In this document: positions 43,014-51,136 of the stretch, in pieces
Layout of the letters: each line of letters opens with the position of its first letter
Numbering within the stretch: position 1 is the first letter of the stretch
Source: JAUMWX01 sp023394215
GTDB lineage: Bacteria > Bacillota > Clostridia > Tissierellales > Peptoniphilaceae
Assembly (NCBI GenBank): GCA_050313995.1
Contig: JBNPMM010000002.1
Reading direction: 5' to 3' (one strand)
DNA length: 64,000 nucleotides
Made by a program: the position numbers and the translations under genes
Notes under the pieces: generated by a model
The model's input: only the letters and a program-made list of their open reading frames with translations
The model's database searches: none
Told to the model about the DNA's origin: nothing

Positions 43014-43754
43014 TTATTCTCCTTTTCTAAAGTTTCCCAACGGATAGTACGGTATCATATTATCTCTCAACCATTGAAGGGCATCAACAGGATGTAAGCC
43101 CCAGTTTGTCGGACAAGTAGATAAAACTTCAACTATACCGAATCCCAATCCGTCCAACTGAACTTGGAAACATTTCTTAATGGCAGCCTTAGCCTTTCTT
43201 ATATTTGCAGGGCTGTCTACGGAAACTCTTTCTACAAACTTCGCTCCGTGGATTGTAGACAATAATTCAGCCATCCTTATAGGTCTTCCTGACCAAGCTT
43301 CGTCTCTTCCGTAAGGGCTTGTAGCGGTCTTTTGTCCAACCAAAGAAGTTGGTGCCATTTGTCCGCCTGTCATCCCGTAAATAGCGTTATTTACAAATAT
43401 TGTAGAAATCTTTTCTCCTCTGTGAGCGGCATGCACTATTTCAGCAGTACCTATTGAAGCCAAGTCGCCATCACCTTGATAAGTGAATACAAACTTATCC
43501 GGTTGTGAACGCTTAACCCCTGTAGCTACGGCAGGAGCACGTCCATGAGCCGCTTCAAACATATCACAATTAAAATACTTATATGCCAATACTGAACATC
43601 CTACAGGAGCTACCCCTATAGCCTTATCTTGTAAACCAAGTTCAACAAGACATTCAGCAACCAATTTATGAATTACACCATGAGTACAACCAGGGCAATA
43701 ATGCGTAGGAATTTCTGTTAAAGCACTGGATCTCATATATCCTAATTTTTCCAT
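43014..43754 (-). CDS. vorA: 2-oxoacid:ferredoxin oxidoreductase, TPP-binding beta subunit
   Basis: 246-aa TPP subunit. HYCPGCTHG (18-26) and GVAPVGCSVL carry conserved cysteines, and GDGDLASIGTAE followed by NNAIYGMTGGQ is the TPP/Mg2+ motif. It is the catalytic centre with the alpha subunit encoded just before it. The vor label rests on operon order and sequence type; 2-oxoglutarate (kor) remains possible. Confidence 0.9.
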   Translation of the reverse strand: MEKLGYMRSSALTEIPTHYCPGCTHGVIHKLVAECLVELGLQDKAIGVAPVGCSVLAYKYFNCDMFEAAHGRAPAVATGVKRSQPDKFVFTYQGDGDLASIGTAEIVHAAHRGEKISTIFVNNAIYGMTGGQMAPTSLVGQKTATSPYGRDEAWSGRPIRMAELLSTIHGAKFVERVSVDSPANIRKAKAAIKKCFQVQLDGLGFGIVEVLSTCPTNWGLHPVDALQWLRDNMIPYYPLGNFRKGE

Positions 43755-43755
43755 A

Positions 43756-44811
43756 CTATGCCTCCAAAATCTTCAAAGCCGCTTCAGCAATTTCTTCACT
43801 TGTAGGGATCATTCCACCATAACGTCCATAGAAATGAACCGGTGTCTTGAATTCGTTGGCCATCTTCACGTCCTCAATCATTTGTCCGTGATTTAACTCA
43901 ACATCCAAAATTGCCTTACAATTAGGTCCAATCTTCTTATAGCTGTCCTTAGGGAACGGCCATAAAGTTATAGGACGAATAATACCTATCTTGTATCCCT
44001 TAGCCTTTAATATTTCCGCAGCAGACTTACACATTCTGCTTGTAGTACCGAAAGCTGTAAATACCAAATCGGCATCTTCAACATCTATTTCTTCAACCAT
44101 AGTTTCATTTTCTTCTATAGCCTTATATTTTTCTATAAGATGTAAATTATGCTGTTCCAATTCATCAGGTGACAAATATAAAGAGTTTATTATGTTAGGT
44201 TTTCTCTTTCCATCTGTTCCCACTGCAGCCCAAGTTTTTTCAGGAAGCTCTCTTCCCTTATATTCGTGGAACTCTACGGGTTCCATCATTTGACCGATAA
44301 GACCGTCAGCTACTATAAGAGCCGGAGTCCTGTATATGTCGGCAAGGTCAAATCCTATATGTATCAAATCAACTAATTCTTGGATTGAAGATGGAGCCAA
44401 ACAAATTGTCCTGTAATCTCCATTTCCACCGCCTCTTGTAGATTGGAAATAATCTGTTTGTGACGGTTGTATAGAGCCAAGTCCCGGACCCCCACGCATC
44501 ATATTTATAATCATACATGGTAATTCCGCACCTGCCATATAACTTATACCTTCCTGCTTAAGAGCTATACCCGGAGATGAAGAAGATGTTGCACATCTTA
44601 CACCTGTACCTGCAGCCCCATAAACCATATTTATGGCAGCTATTTCCGATTCAGCCTGTACAAAAACACCACCAACTTTAGGTAATTCTCTTGATAAATA
44701 TTCAGGTACTTCCGATTGCGGAGTAATAGGATAACCGAAATAAGTCTTACATCCGGCACTTATCAAAGCTGCCCCTACCGCTTCGTTACCTTTCATTAAA
44801 ACTTTTGCCAT
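43756..44811 (-). CDS. vorB: 2-oxoacid:ferredoxin oxidoreductase, alpha subunit (VorB type)
   Basis: 351-aa alpha subunit beginning LMKGNEAVGAALISAGCKTY, followed by FGYPITPQSEVPEYL and QAESEIAAINMVYGAAGTG. It also has MRGGPGLGSIQPSQTDYFQ. This is the form annotated as 3-methyl-2-oxobutanoate ferredoxin oxidoreductase subunit VorB in clostridia. With leucine dehydrogenase and IlvE also in this window, oxidation of branched-chain 2-oxoacids is a sensible role. Confidence 0.9.
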   Translation of the reverse strand: MAKVLMKGNEAVGAALISAGCKTYFGYPITPQSEVPEYLSRELPKVGGVFVQAESEIAAINMVYGAAGTGVRCATSSSSPGIALKQEGISYMAGAELPCMIINMMRGGPGLGSIQPSQTDYFQSTRGGGNGDYRTICLAPSSIQELVDLIHIGFDLADIYRTPALIVADGLIGQMMEPVEFHEYKGRELPEKTWAAVGTDGKRKPNIINSLYLSPDELEQHNLHLIEKYKAIEENETMVEEIDVEDADLVFTAFGTTSRMCKSAAEILKAKGYKIGIIRPITLWPFPKDSYKKIGPNCKAILDVELNHGQMIEDVKMANEFKTPVHFYGRYGGMIPTSEEIAEAALKILEA

Positions 44812-44812
44812 A

Positions 44813-45046
44813 TTAAGCCTCCTTAGTTTCCACCAAACGATATACCGTTATAACAGAATCCGGACACATAATTGCACAATTAGTACAACCTATACATTTT
44901 TCCGGAAATTCCGCATAAGCCGGAGTATACCCTTTAGCGTTTAAACGATCTTTACTTAATGATAATGTTTGTGTAGGACATACACTTACGCAAAGTCCGC
45001 AGCCCTTACAATAATCTTCATTAAATTCTACTCTTCCCTTTGCCAT
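44813..45046 (-). CDS. vorD: 2-oxoacid:ferredoxin oxidoreductase, ferredoxin delta subunit
   Basis: 77-aa bis-[4Fe-4S] ferredoxin with CKGCGLCVSVCP (13-24) and CIGCTNCAIMCP (51-62). It passes electrons from the TPP centre to external ferredoxin. It is tightly packed (one base before the alpha subunit start) with AGGAGG upstream. Confidence 0.93.
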   Translation of the reverse strand: MAKGRVEFNEDYCKGCGLCVSVCPTQTLSLSKDRLNAKGYTPAYAEFPEKCIGCTNCAIMCPDSVITVYRLVETKEA

Positions 45047-45056
45047 ATTTACCTCC

Positions 45057-45740
45057 TTAAACCATCCAATTTGATCTGAAATATAATCCCAATGGTAGAA
45101 TATTAAGTGACGGGTTTAACTTTTTAAGGTCATTCACAAGGTCTTCTTTGATAACAGCTCCCAAAACCGGTATCCCGGTTTCCCTACTTACCTCTTCGAC
45201 AAGCTTCTGACCCTTTAATACATCCTCAACTGTAGTGGCCTTTAAGAGATGGCTCGTATTTACCAAACCTGTAACAAAAGTTTGACTCTGAGCTTGAGTT
45301 CTCTCGATAAAATCTATAACCTCCCTGACACTTGAGCTTTCCGGTCTGTTGGCATTTACGACGAATATCTGATCATAACCGACTTCATCAAGTGCATACC
45401 TATACCTTCCCAAAGCCCTCGCCCCGGACGGGTTGCCTCCCACATCTATGATGACTGTTTTATCCTTGCTCCTTATAAGAGCTTCGATTGAAGGGTCAAG
45501 TGCAGGTAAATCCAAGGCTGAAACCTTGGCTCCCGTAGATTTCACATCTATACCATGCTCTTTAAGCATATCCTCCTGTTCCCTCAACCTGAAATATGTA
45601 TTTATGATATCAAGGTCTACAAGGACAACTTCTTTCCCCTCTTTTTTGAAATTCATAGCCAAATTTATAGATAATTCCGTCTTACCGCTCCCGAAGTGGC
45701 CGGTAACTACTATAATATTGTGATTAAATTTCCAGTTCAT
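45057..45740 (-). CDS. P-loop ATPase (ParA/CobQ-like) at the head of the vor operon
   Basis: 227-aa P-loop protein. Walker A is TGHFGSGKTEL, with a deviant switch region VVLVDLDIINTYFRLREQE and DVGGNPSGARALGR. It resembles MinD/ParA/CobB-type ATPases that handle metal centres or cofactors. It has GGAGGG before ATG 45740 and a 10-base gap to vorD. A role in maturing or regulating the Fe-S/TPP enzyme is suggested only by position. Confidence 0.75.
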   Translation of the reverse strand: MNWKFNHNIIVVTGHFGSGKTELSINLAMNFKKEGKEVVLVDLDIINTYFRLREQEDMLKEHGIDVKSTGAKVSALDLPALDPSIEALIRSKDKTVIIDVGGNPSGARALGRYRYALDEVGYDQIFVVNANRPESSSVREVIDFIERTQAQSQTFVTGLVNTSHLLKATTVEDVLKGQKLVEEVSRETGIPVLGAVIKEDLVNDLKKLNPSLNILPLGLYFRSNWMV

Positions 45741-46156
45741 ATTGCCCTCCATATTTGACACTCGATTTCACTTATAATATATCACACTAATAAGATGGGA
45801 TAAACAAACTGTTTTTAAAATTAGTTAGCCATTCTTAACCATATACATAGTCAGGCCATAAAAAAGGCTCATATATACTATATTCTTGAATTACTTTATA
45901 ATGTTGAAATCAACAATTTTGTTGAAAATTATAATTAATAAATTTTAATATTTTAAAGTTGTTTCCTCTATTTTATGAGATTGTTATTATACAAAGTCCT
46001 TTTATGAAATAAATTATATCAACATTATGTTTAAGAAATTTATATAAATCGAGGTCATAATTTGCATAATAATATTTAAATCTATACTCATCTTGCAACC
46101 AAAAGTTTTCTAAAATATCAGCTGTAGATAAACCCTCGGACAGTTGACATAGAACA
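45741..46156. other. AT-rich spacer upstream of the vor operon
   Basis: About 415 bases. It must hold the vor promoter, which I could not define. A 67-codon frame on the minus strand (45973-46176, containing DEYRFKYYYANYDLDLYKFL) starts inside the adjacent terminator hairpin and lacks a ribosome site. It looks like coding debris rather than a working gene. Confidence 0.4.
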
Positions 46157-46197
46157 TAAAAAGCGGAAAAATTCAAAAAGAATTCTTCCGCTTAAGT
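46157..46197 (-). terminator. Terminator of the SCIFF-maturase-DUF1275 operon
   Basis: Outer stem AAGCGGAA / TTCCGCTT (46161-46168 with 46186-46193) and an inner ATTC-AAAAA-GAAT. T-rich on the minus strand. It follows the DUF1275 stop by about 12 bases. Confidence 0.85.
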
Positions 46198-46208
46198 TTT
46201 ATATTAAA

Positions 46209-46880
46209 TTAAAAGAAAATAAAAAAGCTGAAAGCCAAAAACAGGCAAGACCCCCATATAGCATATATGCCGAATTTTACGGTTAAAATTCCACCGAGAG
46301 CTGCTCCGAGTGTAAATATAACTATTATGGAAAAGTAATGCACAGCCTTTTTTAAATAGGCCTTCTCCCCATTTTTACTGTAGTGGGCAAGGGCTTCCAT
46401 ACCGCTTCTAAGGTTTCCCAAACACATGGTTGACGCATAGTCGTAACCCCTTATTTTTCTGAAGGCTTCAACCTGCAAGGCACAAACAAAGGAAACAAGC
46501 ATTGTTGCCAGCCTGTTTAATTCAGGCGGTATAAAGCCTACTAAAAATAAAATCAGTATTTCTATACCGATTATAGCTTGCCTCCAATAAAGAAATCTTA
46601 TTTTGATCCTGTCCTTTATAAATTCGGTCAAAAATATGCCTACAGCAAAGGCTAATATAGGTATAAGATACCTAAGTGCAATATTAAAATCTCCACTTAA
46701 AATGTTATAGCCCATTATCACCATATTGCCGGTCTGACCGTTGGAAAAAACCTTATCTCTGCCGAAATAAGTGTAAGCATCCATATAGCCGCCCGACAGC
46801 GATAGAAAAACGCTGGTTATCAGGGCTTCTGACACTAAATCCTTGTCTTTAAGACTTCTTATCTTTTTATCCTTAAACAT
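46209..46880 (-). CDS. DUF1275 (YoaK-family) membrane protein
   Basis: 223-aa membrane protein with about six hydrophobic segments and the family signature SGGYMDAYTYFGRDKVFSNGQTGNMV (residues about 29-54; key residues the GY-D pair and the NGQTGN turn). The function of DUF1275 is not established; some members resemble transporters. It starts four bases after the SCIFF maturase, so it shares that transcript. Export of the modified peptide is possible but speculative. Confidence 0.82.
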   Translation of the reverse strand: MFKDKKIRSLKDKDLVSEALITSVFLSLSGGYMDAYTYFGRDKVFSNGQTGNMVIMGYNILSGDFNIALRYLIPILAFAVGIFLTEFIKDRIKIRFLYWRQAIIGIEILILFLVGFIPPELNRLATMLVSFVCALQVEAFRKIRGYDYASTMCLGNLRSGMEALAHYSKNGEKAYLKKAVHYFSIIVIFTLGAALGGILTVKFGIYAIWGSCLFLAFSFFIFF

Positions 46881-46884
46881 AGAA

Positions 46885-48252
46885 CTACTCTTCTGATCTT
46901 GCTACATTCATCATTATGGCGCATTCCATCCTCTTTCTGAACAACTTACAGCCATATTCATAAACTTTTGATATATCTCCTCTGGCATGATATGCATTTG
47001 CAGGACATCCTCCTGCACAATAAAGCTTGGCCCAACAATCCTGACATTCATCCCTCGTATATATGTTGCATGCTCCGAACTCATTTCTAAGGTCGTTTCT
47101 TGTAATTCCGTCAAAAACATTGCCCAAACATTTTTCCTTATCATTTACAAACTGATGGCAGGGGAAAAGATCTCCCGTCGGAGTCACTGCCATATATTCG
47201 GTTCCCGAACCGCATCCGGCGATCCTCTTGTAAATACAAGGACCCGATTGCAGATTTATGGTGTAATGATAAAAGTTGAAAGGCCTTCCCTCTTCCTCTC
47301 TTCTAAGCATTTCTTTAGCCAAAATTTCATATTGGTCAAATAAGAAAGGTAAATCTTCATCTGTCAGAGCTGCCGGCGAATCTCCGGCGGCTACTACGGG
47401 CTCCATACTCAATTCTCTAAAACCAAGGTCTGCCATATGAAACACATCTTCGGTAAAATCCCTATTGTAGTGGGTATAAGTTCCTCTTATGTAATAACTC
47501 TTATCCCCTCTGGACTCTACGAGCTTTTTAAAGTTCGGTACTATTCTGTCGTAACTTCCCCGTCCGTTTATATCAACCCTGAACCTGTCGTTACTTTCTT
47601 TTCTGCCGTCTAAGGATAAGACTACATTATGCATTTCCCTATTGGCAAATTCTATAACTTCGTCATCAAGCAAGACTCCGTTGGTAGTAAGGGTGAATCT
47701 GAAATTTTTATTATGGTCTTTTTCTATGCTTCTTGCATAAGCAACTACGTCTTTTACTACCTTCCAATTTATTAAGGGTTCCCCGCCAAAAAAGTCCACT
47801 TCAAGATTTTTTCTGTTACCGCTGTTTTCTATAAGAAAATCTATCGCCCTTTTAGCCACTTCAAAAGACATAATGGCATTTTCTCCATGATAGGTGCCTT
47901 GCTTTGCAAAACAATACTCACAGGAAAGATTGCAGGTATGAGCCACATGAAGACATAAGGCCTTTATTTCAGGATTTTCCTTCATTTTAAGCTTTAGTCC
48001 CTTATAAGTGTCTCTACTGAAAAGTTGTCCGCTTTCTTCCAAATACGCCACATCCTCAAGGCAACTTACTATATCTTCCTCGGATATATCCAAGTAAGCA
48101 TACTTTTCCATGATGCTGCTTATGATTTCCTCCTTACTGTAAGACTCATACATAGAGATAATATCATAGGCAACCTCATCAACGGCATGAATAGCTCCGC
48201 TATAAACGTCAAGAACAATATTGTAGCCGTTTAATTTATACTGGTGTATCAT
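46885..48252 (-). CDS. scfB: SCIFF peptide radical-SAM maturase (SPASM)
   Basis: 455-aa radical SAM enzyme that forms Cys-sulfur to alpha-carbon thioether links in SCIFF peptides. An N-terminal RiPP-recognition-like region (about 1-80) precedes the SAM cluster cysteines C107, C111 and C114 (CNLSCEYC) and FFGGEPL. The C-terminal SPASM/twitch cysteines are all present (for example CQDCWAKLYCAGGCP). It begins one base after the stop of the precursor gene, so the two are coupled. The enzyme looks intact and of standard length although its substrate is unusual. Confidence 0.95.
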   Translation of the reverse strand: MIHQYKLNGYNIVLDVYSGAIHAVDEVAYDIISMYESYSKEEIISSIMEKYAYLDISEEDIVSCLEDVAYLEESGQLFSRDTYKGLKLKMKENPEIKALCLHVAHTCNLSCEYCFAKQGTYHGENAIMSFEVAKRAIDFLIENSGNRKNLEVDFFGGEPLINWKVVKDVVAYARSIEKDHNKNFRFTLTTNGVLLDDEVIEFANREMHNVVLSLDGRKESNDRFRVDINGRGSYDRIVPNFKKLVESRGDKSYYIRGTYTHYNRDFTEDVFHMADLGFRELSMEPVVAAGDSPAALTDEDLPFLFDQYEILAKEMLRREEEGRPFNFYHYTINLQSGPCIYKRIAGCGSGTEYMAVTPTGDLFPCHQFVNDKEKCLGNVFDGITRNDLRNEFGACNIYTRDECQDCWAKLYCAGGCPANAYHARGDISKVYEYGCKLFRKRMECAIMMNVARSEE

Positions 48253-48253
48253 C

Positions 48254-48529
48254 TTAGAACCTTTCGCAAGGTTGATTTGCTACACCTGATGATGTCTTTG
48301 ATGCTGATTGGCATGATGTTTGGCATTCTCCGCATCCGCCGTCTATCATTGAAGCTTGTAAACTTCTTGTCTTTATTGTCTTTATCCTTCCGATACTTTC
48401 ACAAGGTTGATTTGCTACACCTGATGATGTCTTTGATGCTGATTGACATGATGTTTGGCATTCTCCGCATCCTCCATCTTGAACAGATGCCTGTAAATTT
48501 CTTGTATTTAATGTTTTTATTCTTTCCAT
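48254..48529 (-). CDS. scfA: SCIFF-type RiPP precursor, in-frame tandem duplicate with altered core
   Basis: Usual SCIFF peptides are about 45-46 aa with six cysteines. This one is 91 aa: two copies with a 45-residue period (start RIKT at 3 and 48). Each core is GGCGECQTSC, then QSASKTSSGVANQPC. Cysteines are at 21, 24, 28 and 43, and at 66, 69, 73 and 88, so four per unit. The positions equal to Cys32, Cys36 and Thr37 of classical SCIFF are Ser32, Ser36 and Gly37 (Ser77, Ser81 and Gly82 in unit 2). The known Cys32-Thr37 thioether therefore cannot form. Ribosome site GGGGAGG before ATG 48529. Confidence 0.95.
   Translation of the reverse strand: MERIKTLNTRNLQASVQDGGCGECQTSCQSASKTSSGVANQPCESIGRIKTIKTRSLQASMIDGGCGECQTSCQSASKTSSGVANQPCERF
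48267..48478. repeat. 135-base direct repeat inside the SCIFF precursor gene
   Basis: The sequence from 48267 recurs at 48402, a period of exactly 135 bases (45 codons). About the first 70 bases of each copy, coding for the core, differ at one position only. The parts coding for the leaders differ much more. The encoded cores are identical from DGGC to NQPCE. Confidence 0.95.
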
Positions 48530-48559
48530 AAATATTCCTCCCCAATTATAGATATTTAT

Positions 48560-48588
48560 ATTTTATATACATTTTCACTTATTTGCAA
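48560..48588 (-). promoter_or_regulatory. Probable promoter of the SCIFF operon
   Basis: TTGCAA (48588-48583), 17 bases, TAAAAT (48565-48560), about 30 bases before ATG 48529. The -35 lies in the last codons of the decarboxylase gene, so SCIFF may also be reached by read-through. Confidence 0.5.
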
Positions 48589-49990
48589 CGATATATATGC
48601 TATTTTCATCGTGACTACCTGAAAATCTTAAAGTCATATCCGCATCCTTGTATGAAGATAAAAGCTTTAATTCCTCAACACCCACTAACTGCCCCGGAAG
48701 CAAAAAAGGAACTCCCGGCGGGTATATCCAAACATATTCAGCCGACTCTCTTCCCAAGGCCTCTTCTAAACTTACCAGGATTTTTTCCTCCGATAATGCG
48801 GAGCTTATAGACCTTGACCCTTGGCTAATCCTTATATCTTCATAAACTTTCAAAGAACCTTCCTGCAAGTTCCTATCTATATCCGCTAAAGCCTTAGCCA
48901 GGACCGTCAATTTATTTATATCAATGCCCACACCCGTATAAGCTATCAAATAGTCCTTTGAAACCATCTCCGTTTCTATATTATAGCTTTCTCTTAAAAT
49001 ACCGGCTAATTCCTTGGCAGACATATTTGTCCTACCGGTAAAAATTAAAATCTTAGATAAATCTCTTTCAAAACCGCCAACAGTATCATAAGGAATTTTT
49101 AAATGTCTGAGATTTTCTGTCATCCTGTAAAACTCTTCCAAATTATCCCGCCATCTTCCGAGGATTTCTTCGCCTTTGCTCAACAAAAGGTCTACATTTG
49201 CATCTATGGATGCCATAAAAAGATAGGAAGGGCTTGATGTTTGAAATATTGATAGGGCATGTTTAAGCCTTTCCCTGTCTATTTCTCCATTTTCAAGAAG
49301 TATCGCCGTTTGTGTCAGGGACGCCAAACTCTTATGAAGGCTTTTCACAACCAAATCCGCCCCTTCCTCTATGGCGGATTTAGGAAAATACGGAGATAGT
49401 CCCAAATGGGCTCCATGGGCTTCATCTACAAAAAGTTTCACCCCATATTTTTTACAAAGCTCCGATATGGCTCCTATATCGCTTATTACCCCTTCATATG
49501 TGGGACTTGTCAACACAAGAAGTTTAATATCCGGAAATTTTTTAAACTTTTCCTCCACATCATCTACTTCAATACCCAAAGAAATCCCAAAATTTCTATC
49601 AATTTTGGGATTAATATATTGAACATCCAAATCCATGAGCTCAAGGCAATGATAAACGGACTTATGACAGTTTCTTGCAAGCAAAACCCTGTCTTTCCTC
49701 CTCAAAATGGTATATAGGGCAGCAAGATTGCCTCCGCTTGAGCCGTTTACCAAATAATAAGCCCCTTTAGCCTTCCACAAGCTTGCAGCCCTCTCCATGG
49801 ATTCTTTTAATATTCCTTCAGGCTGATGCAGGTTATCCAAGCCTTCAACTTCGGTAACATCCATATTCGCTCCCAAATCTTTAAGGAAGCCCTCCCCGTA
49901 AAAATCAAGATTTCTATGGTGCCCCGGCATGTGAAAGGCTATTTTAGTTTTGTCATATTCTTTAAGTATATCAATTAATCTCTTGGTCAT
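48575..49990 (-). CDS. Orn/Lys/Arg decarboxylase-family PLP enzyme
   Basis: 471-aa fold-type I PLP enzyme. FHMPGHHRN opens the family's conserved substrate region. SSGGNLAALYT and VDEAHGAHLG hold the cofactor, and the PLP lysine is in VKSLHKSLASLTQT. Relatives decarboxylate arginine, lysine or ornithine to polyamine precursors, or act on related substrates. It is shorter than inducible enterobacterial forms, as usual for the Bacillus SpeA/YaaO type. The substrate is not readable. Confidence 0.88.
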   Translation of the reverse strand: MTKRLIDILKEYDKTKIAFHMPGHHRNLDFYGEGFLKDLGANMDVTEVEGLDNLHQPEGILKESMERAASLWKAKGAYYLVNGSSGGNLAALYTILRRKDRVLLARNCHKSVYHCLELMDLDVQYINPKIDRNFGISLGIEVDDVEEKFKKFPDIKLLVLTSPTYEGVISDIGAISELCKKYGVKLFVDEAHGAHLGLSPYFPKSAIEEGADLVVKSLHKSLASLTQTAILLENGEIDRERLKHALSIFQTSSPSYLFMASIDANVDLLLSKGEEILGRWRDNLEEFYRMTENLRHLKIPYDTVGGFERDLSKILIFTGRTNMSAKELAGILRESYNIETEMVSKDYLIAYTGVGIDINKLTVLAKALADIDRNLQEGSLKVYEDIRISQGSRSISSALSEEKILVSLEEALGRESAEYVWIYPPGVPFLLPGQLVGVEELKLLSSYKDADMTLRFSGSHDENSIYIVANK

Positions 49991-50032
49991 AATATCTCCT
50001 AACTTAATAAGAATATTCTACCATTCAATCAA

Positions 50033-51136
50033 TTATTTGTTAACATAAGCTTCCAGCTTATAACTGCCGGATGTAAATAAAACCGCAGATAAAAGAAGTA
50101 TTATAAAGGCAGCCGGGAAAATATTCCCCTTATCAAGTATCTGAATCATCCATGTCATAGGTGAAATATAGGATAAATTCTTAAGCAAGGATCCGCTCAA
50201 TATATCTCCTGCAACACTTAGGCCTATAAGAACTATGGAAATTAGCATACCTGTAGCCATGGCAATTTGCGGTTCTTTAAATATCCTAAACAATACAAGC
50301 CCCAAACTTAAGCTGAATATCATGGAAAGAACTATTATCAGGACAGCCCTGTAAATCATAACCAAACTCGCCTTATAAATAAACGCCCCTACTGCAAAGA
50401 TTATGAAATTAGCAAGAAGCATAAAGATTGCATAAGCCGCAAAAAGTGCAAGATTTATGGCAATGCTTGAGTTAGGACTTACAACTGCCCTCTTAAGGCT
50501 GTTATTTTTCTTAAGACTTACAAGGTCAAAAGAAACTTGTGCTCCTCCCATTATTATATAAAAAGAAAGCAACATCGTTATTGTAAACAGGGTGCCGTTT
50601 TCAGACTTAAGCTCCTGCTTATTTTCAATCACGCTTATCTTATTCACAAAATAATTATCTAAACTGTCCGTATTTTCCATAAGCTTGTTAGACATCAAAG
50701 TACTTTTCAAGATAATATTGTGTACAACACTCCTAAATGTAGATTCAAAAGCCACGGATTTACTCTTCTCATTTCTTGTATAAAGTTCAACTGCAGGTTT
50801 TTCTCCCATTTGCAATCTATTGATGTAATCATCGGGTACCCTGTAAACAGATCCCGCATCTCCCACTCTCAACTTTTCCAAGGAATCTTCCATATCCTCA
50901 ACAATATTTCTATCAAAATCCTCTTTTTTAAGAGCTTCCGTCAGACTTTCATTACCCTGTCCCATGACTATCAAAGTTGCCTGACCGCTTGAGGAAGGCG
51001 CTGCGTTTCTTCCCATATCTATGAAAATAAACAAGGAGGACATAACAAGGGGCATAATAAAGAAAATCCCCAGATAAGCAGGATTTGTAGCCACCCTCTT
51101 AATGTGAAATTTTATCATATTAAATAATTTTTTCAT
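50033..51136 (-). CDS. ABC-2 type transporter permease (second)
   Basis: 367-aa permease. One N-terminal helix is followed by an extracytoplasmic domain (about 45-190) and five to six helices in the C-terminal half. This is the 1+5 topology of ABC-2/YhgE-like permeases. It shares its first base with the stop of the preceding permease gene. Together with that gene and the ATPase at 52.3-53.2 kb it forms an exporter like Bacillus LnrLMN. Confidence 0.85.
   Translation of the reverse strand: MKKLFNMIKFHIKRVATNPAYLGIFFIMPLVMSSLFIFIDMGRNAAPSSSGQATLIVMGQGNESLTEALKKEDFDRNIVEDMEDSLEKLRVGDAGSVYRVPDDYINRLQMGEKPAVELYTRNEKSKSVAFESTFRSVVHNIILKSTLMSNKLMENTDSLDNYFVNKISVIENKQELKSENGTLFTITMLLSFYIIMGGAQVSFDLVSLKKNNSLKRAVVSPNSSIAINLALFAAYAIFMLLANFIIFAVGAFIYKASLVMIYRAVLIIVLSMIFSLSLGLVLFRIFKEPQIAMATGMLISIVLIGLSVAGDILSGSLLKNLSYISPMTWMIQILDKGNIFPAAFIILLLSAVLFTSGSYKLEAYVNK

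Noticed and set aside
45973..46176. 67-codon minus-strand frame with a protein-like composition
   Set aside because: Begins inside the terminator hairpin of the next operon, lacks a ribosome site and matches nothing I recognise. Noted as possible debris only.
48244..48531. 95-codon open frame on the plus strand opposite the SCIFF gene, itself repetitive
   Set aside because: It is the mirror of the duplicated SCIFF gene, has no ribosome site and does not resemble a peptide family. The minus-strand reading is a clear SCIFF.
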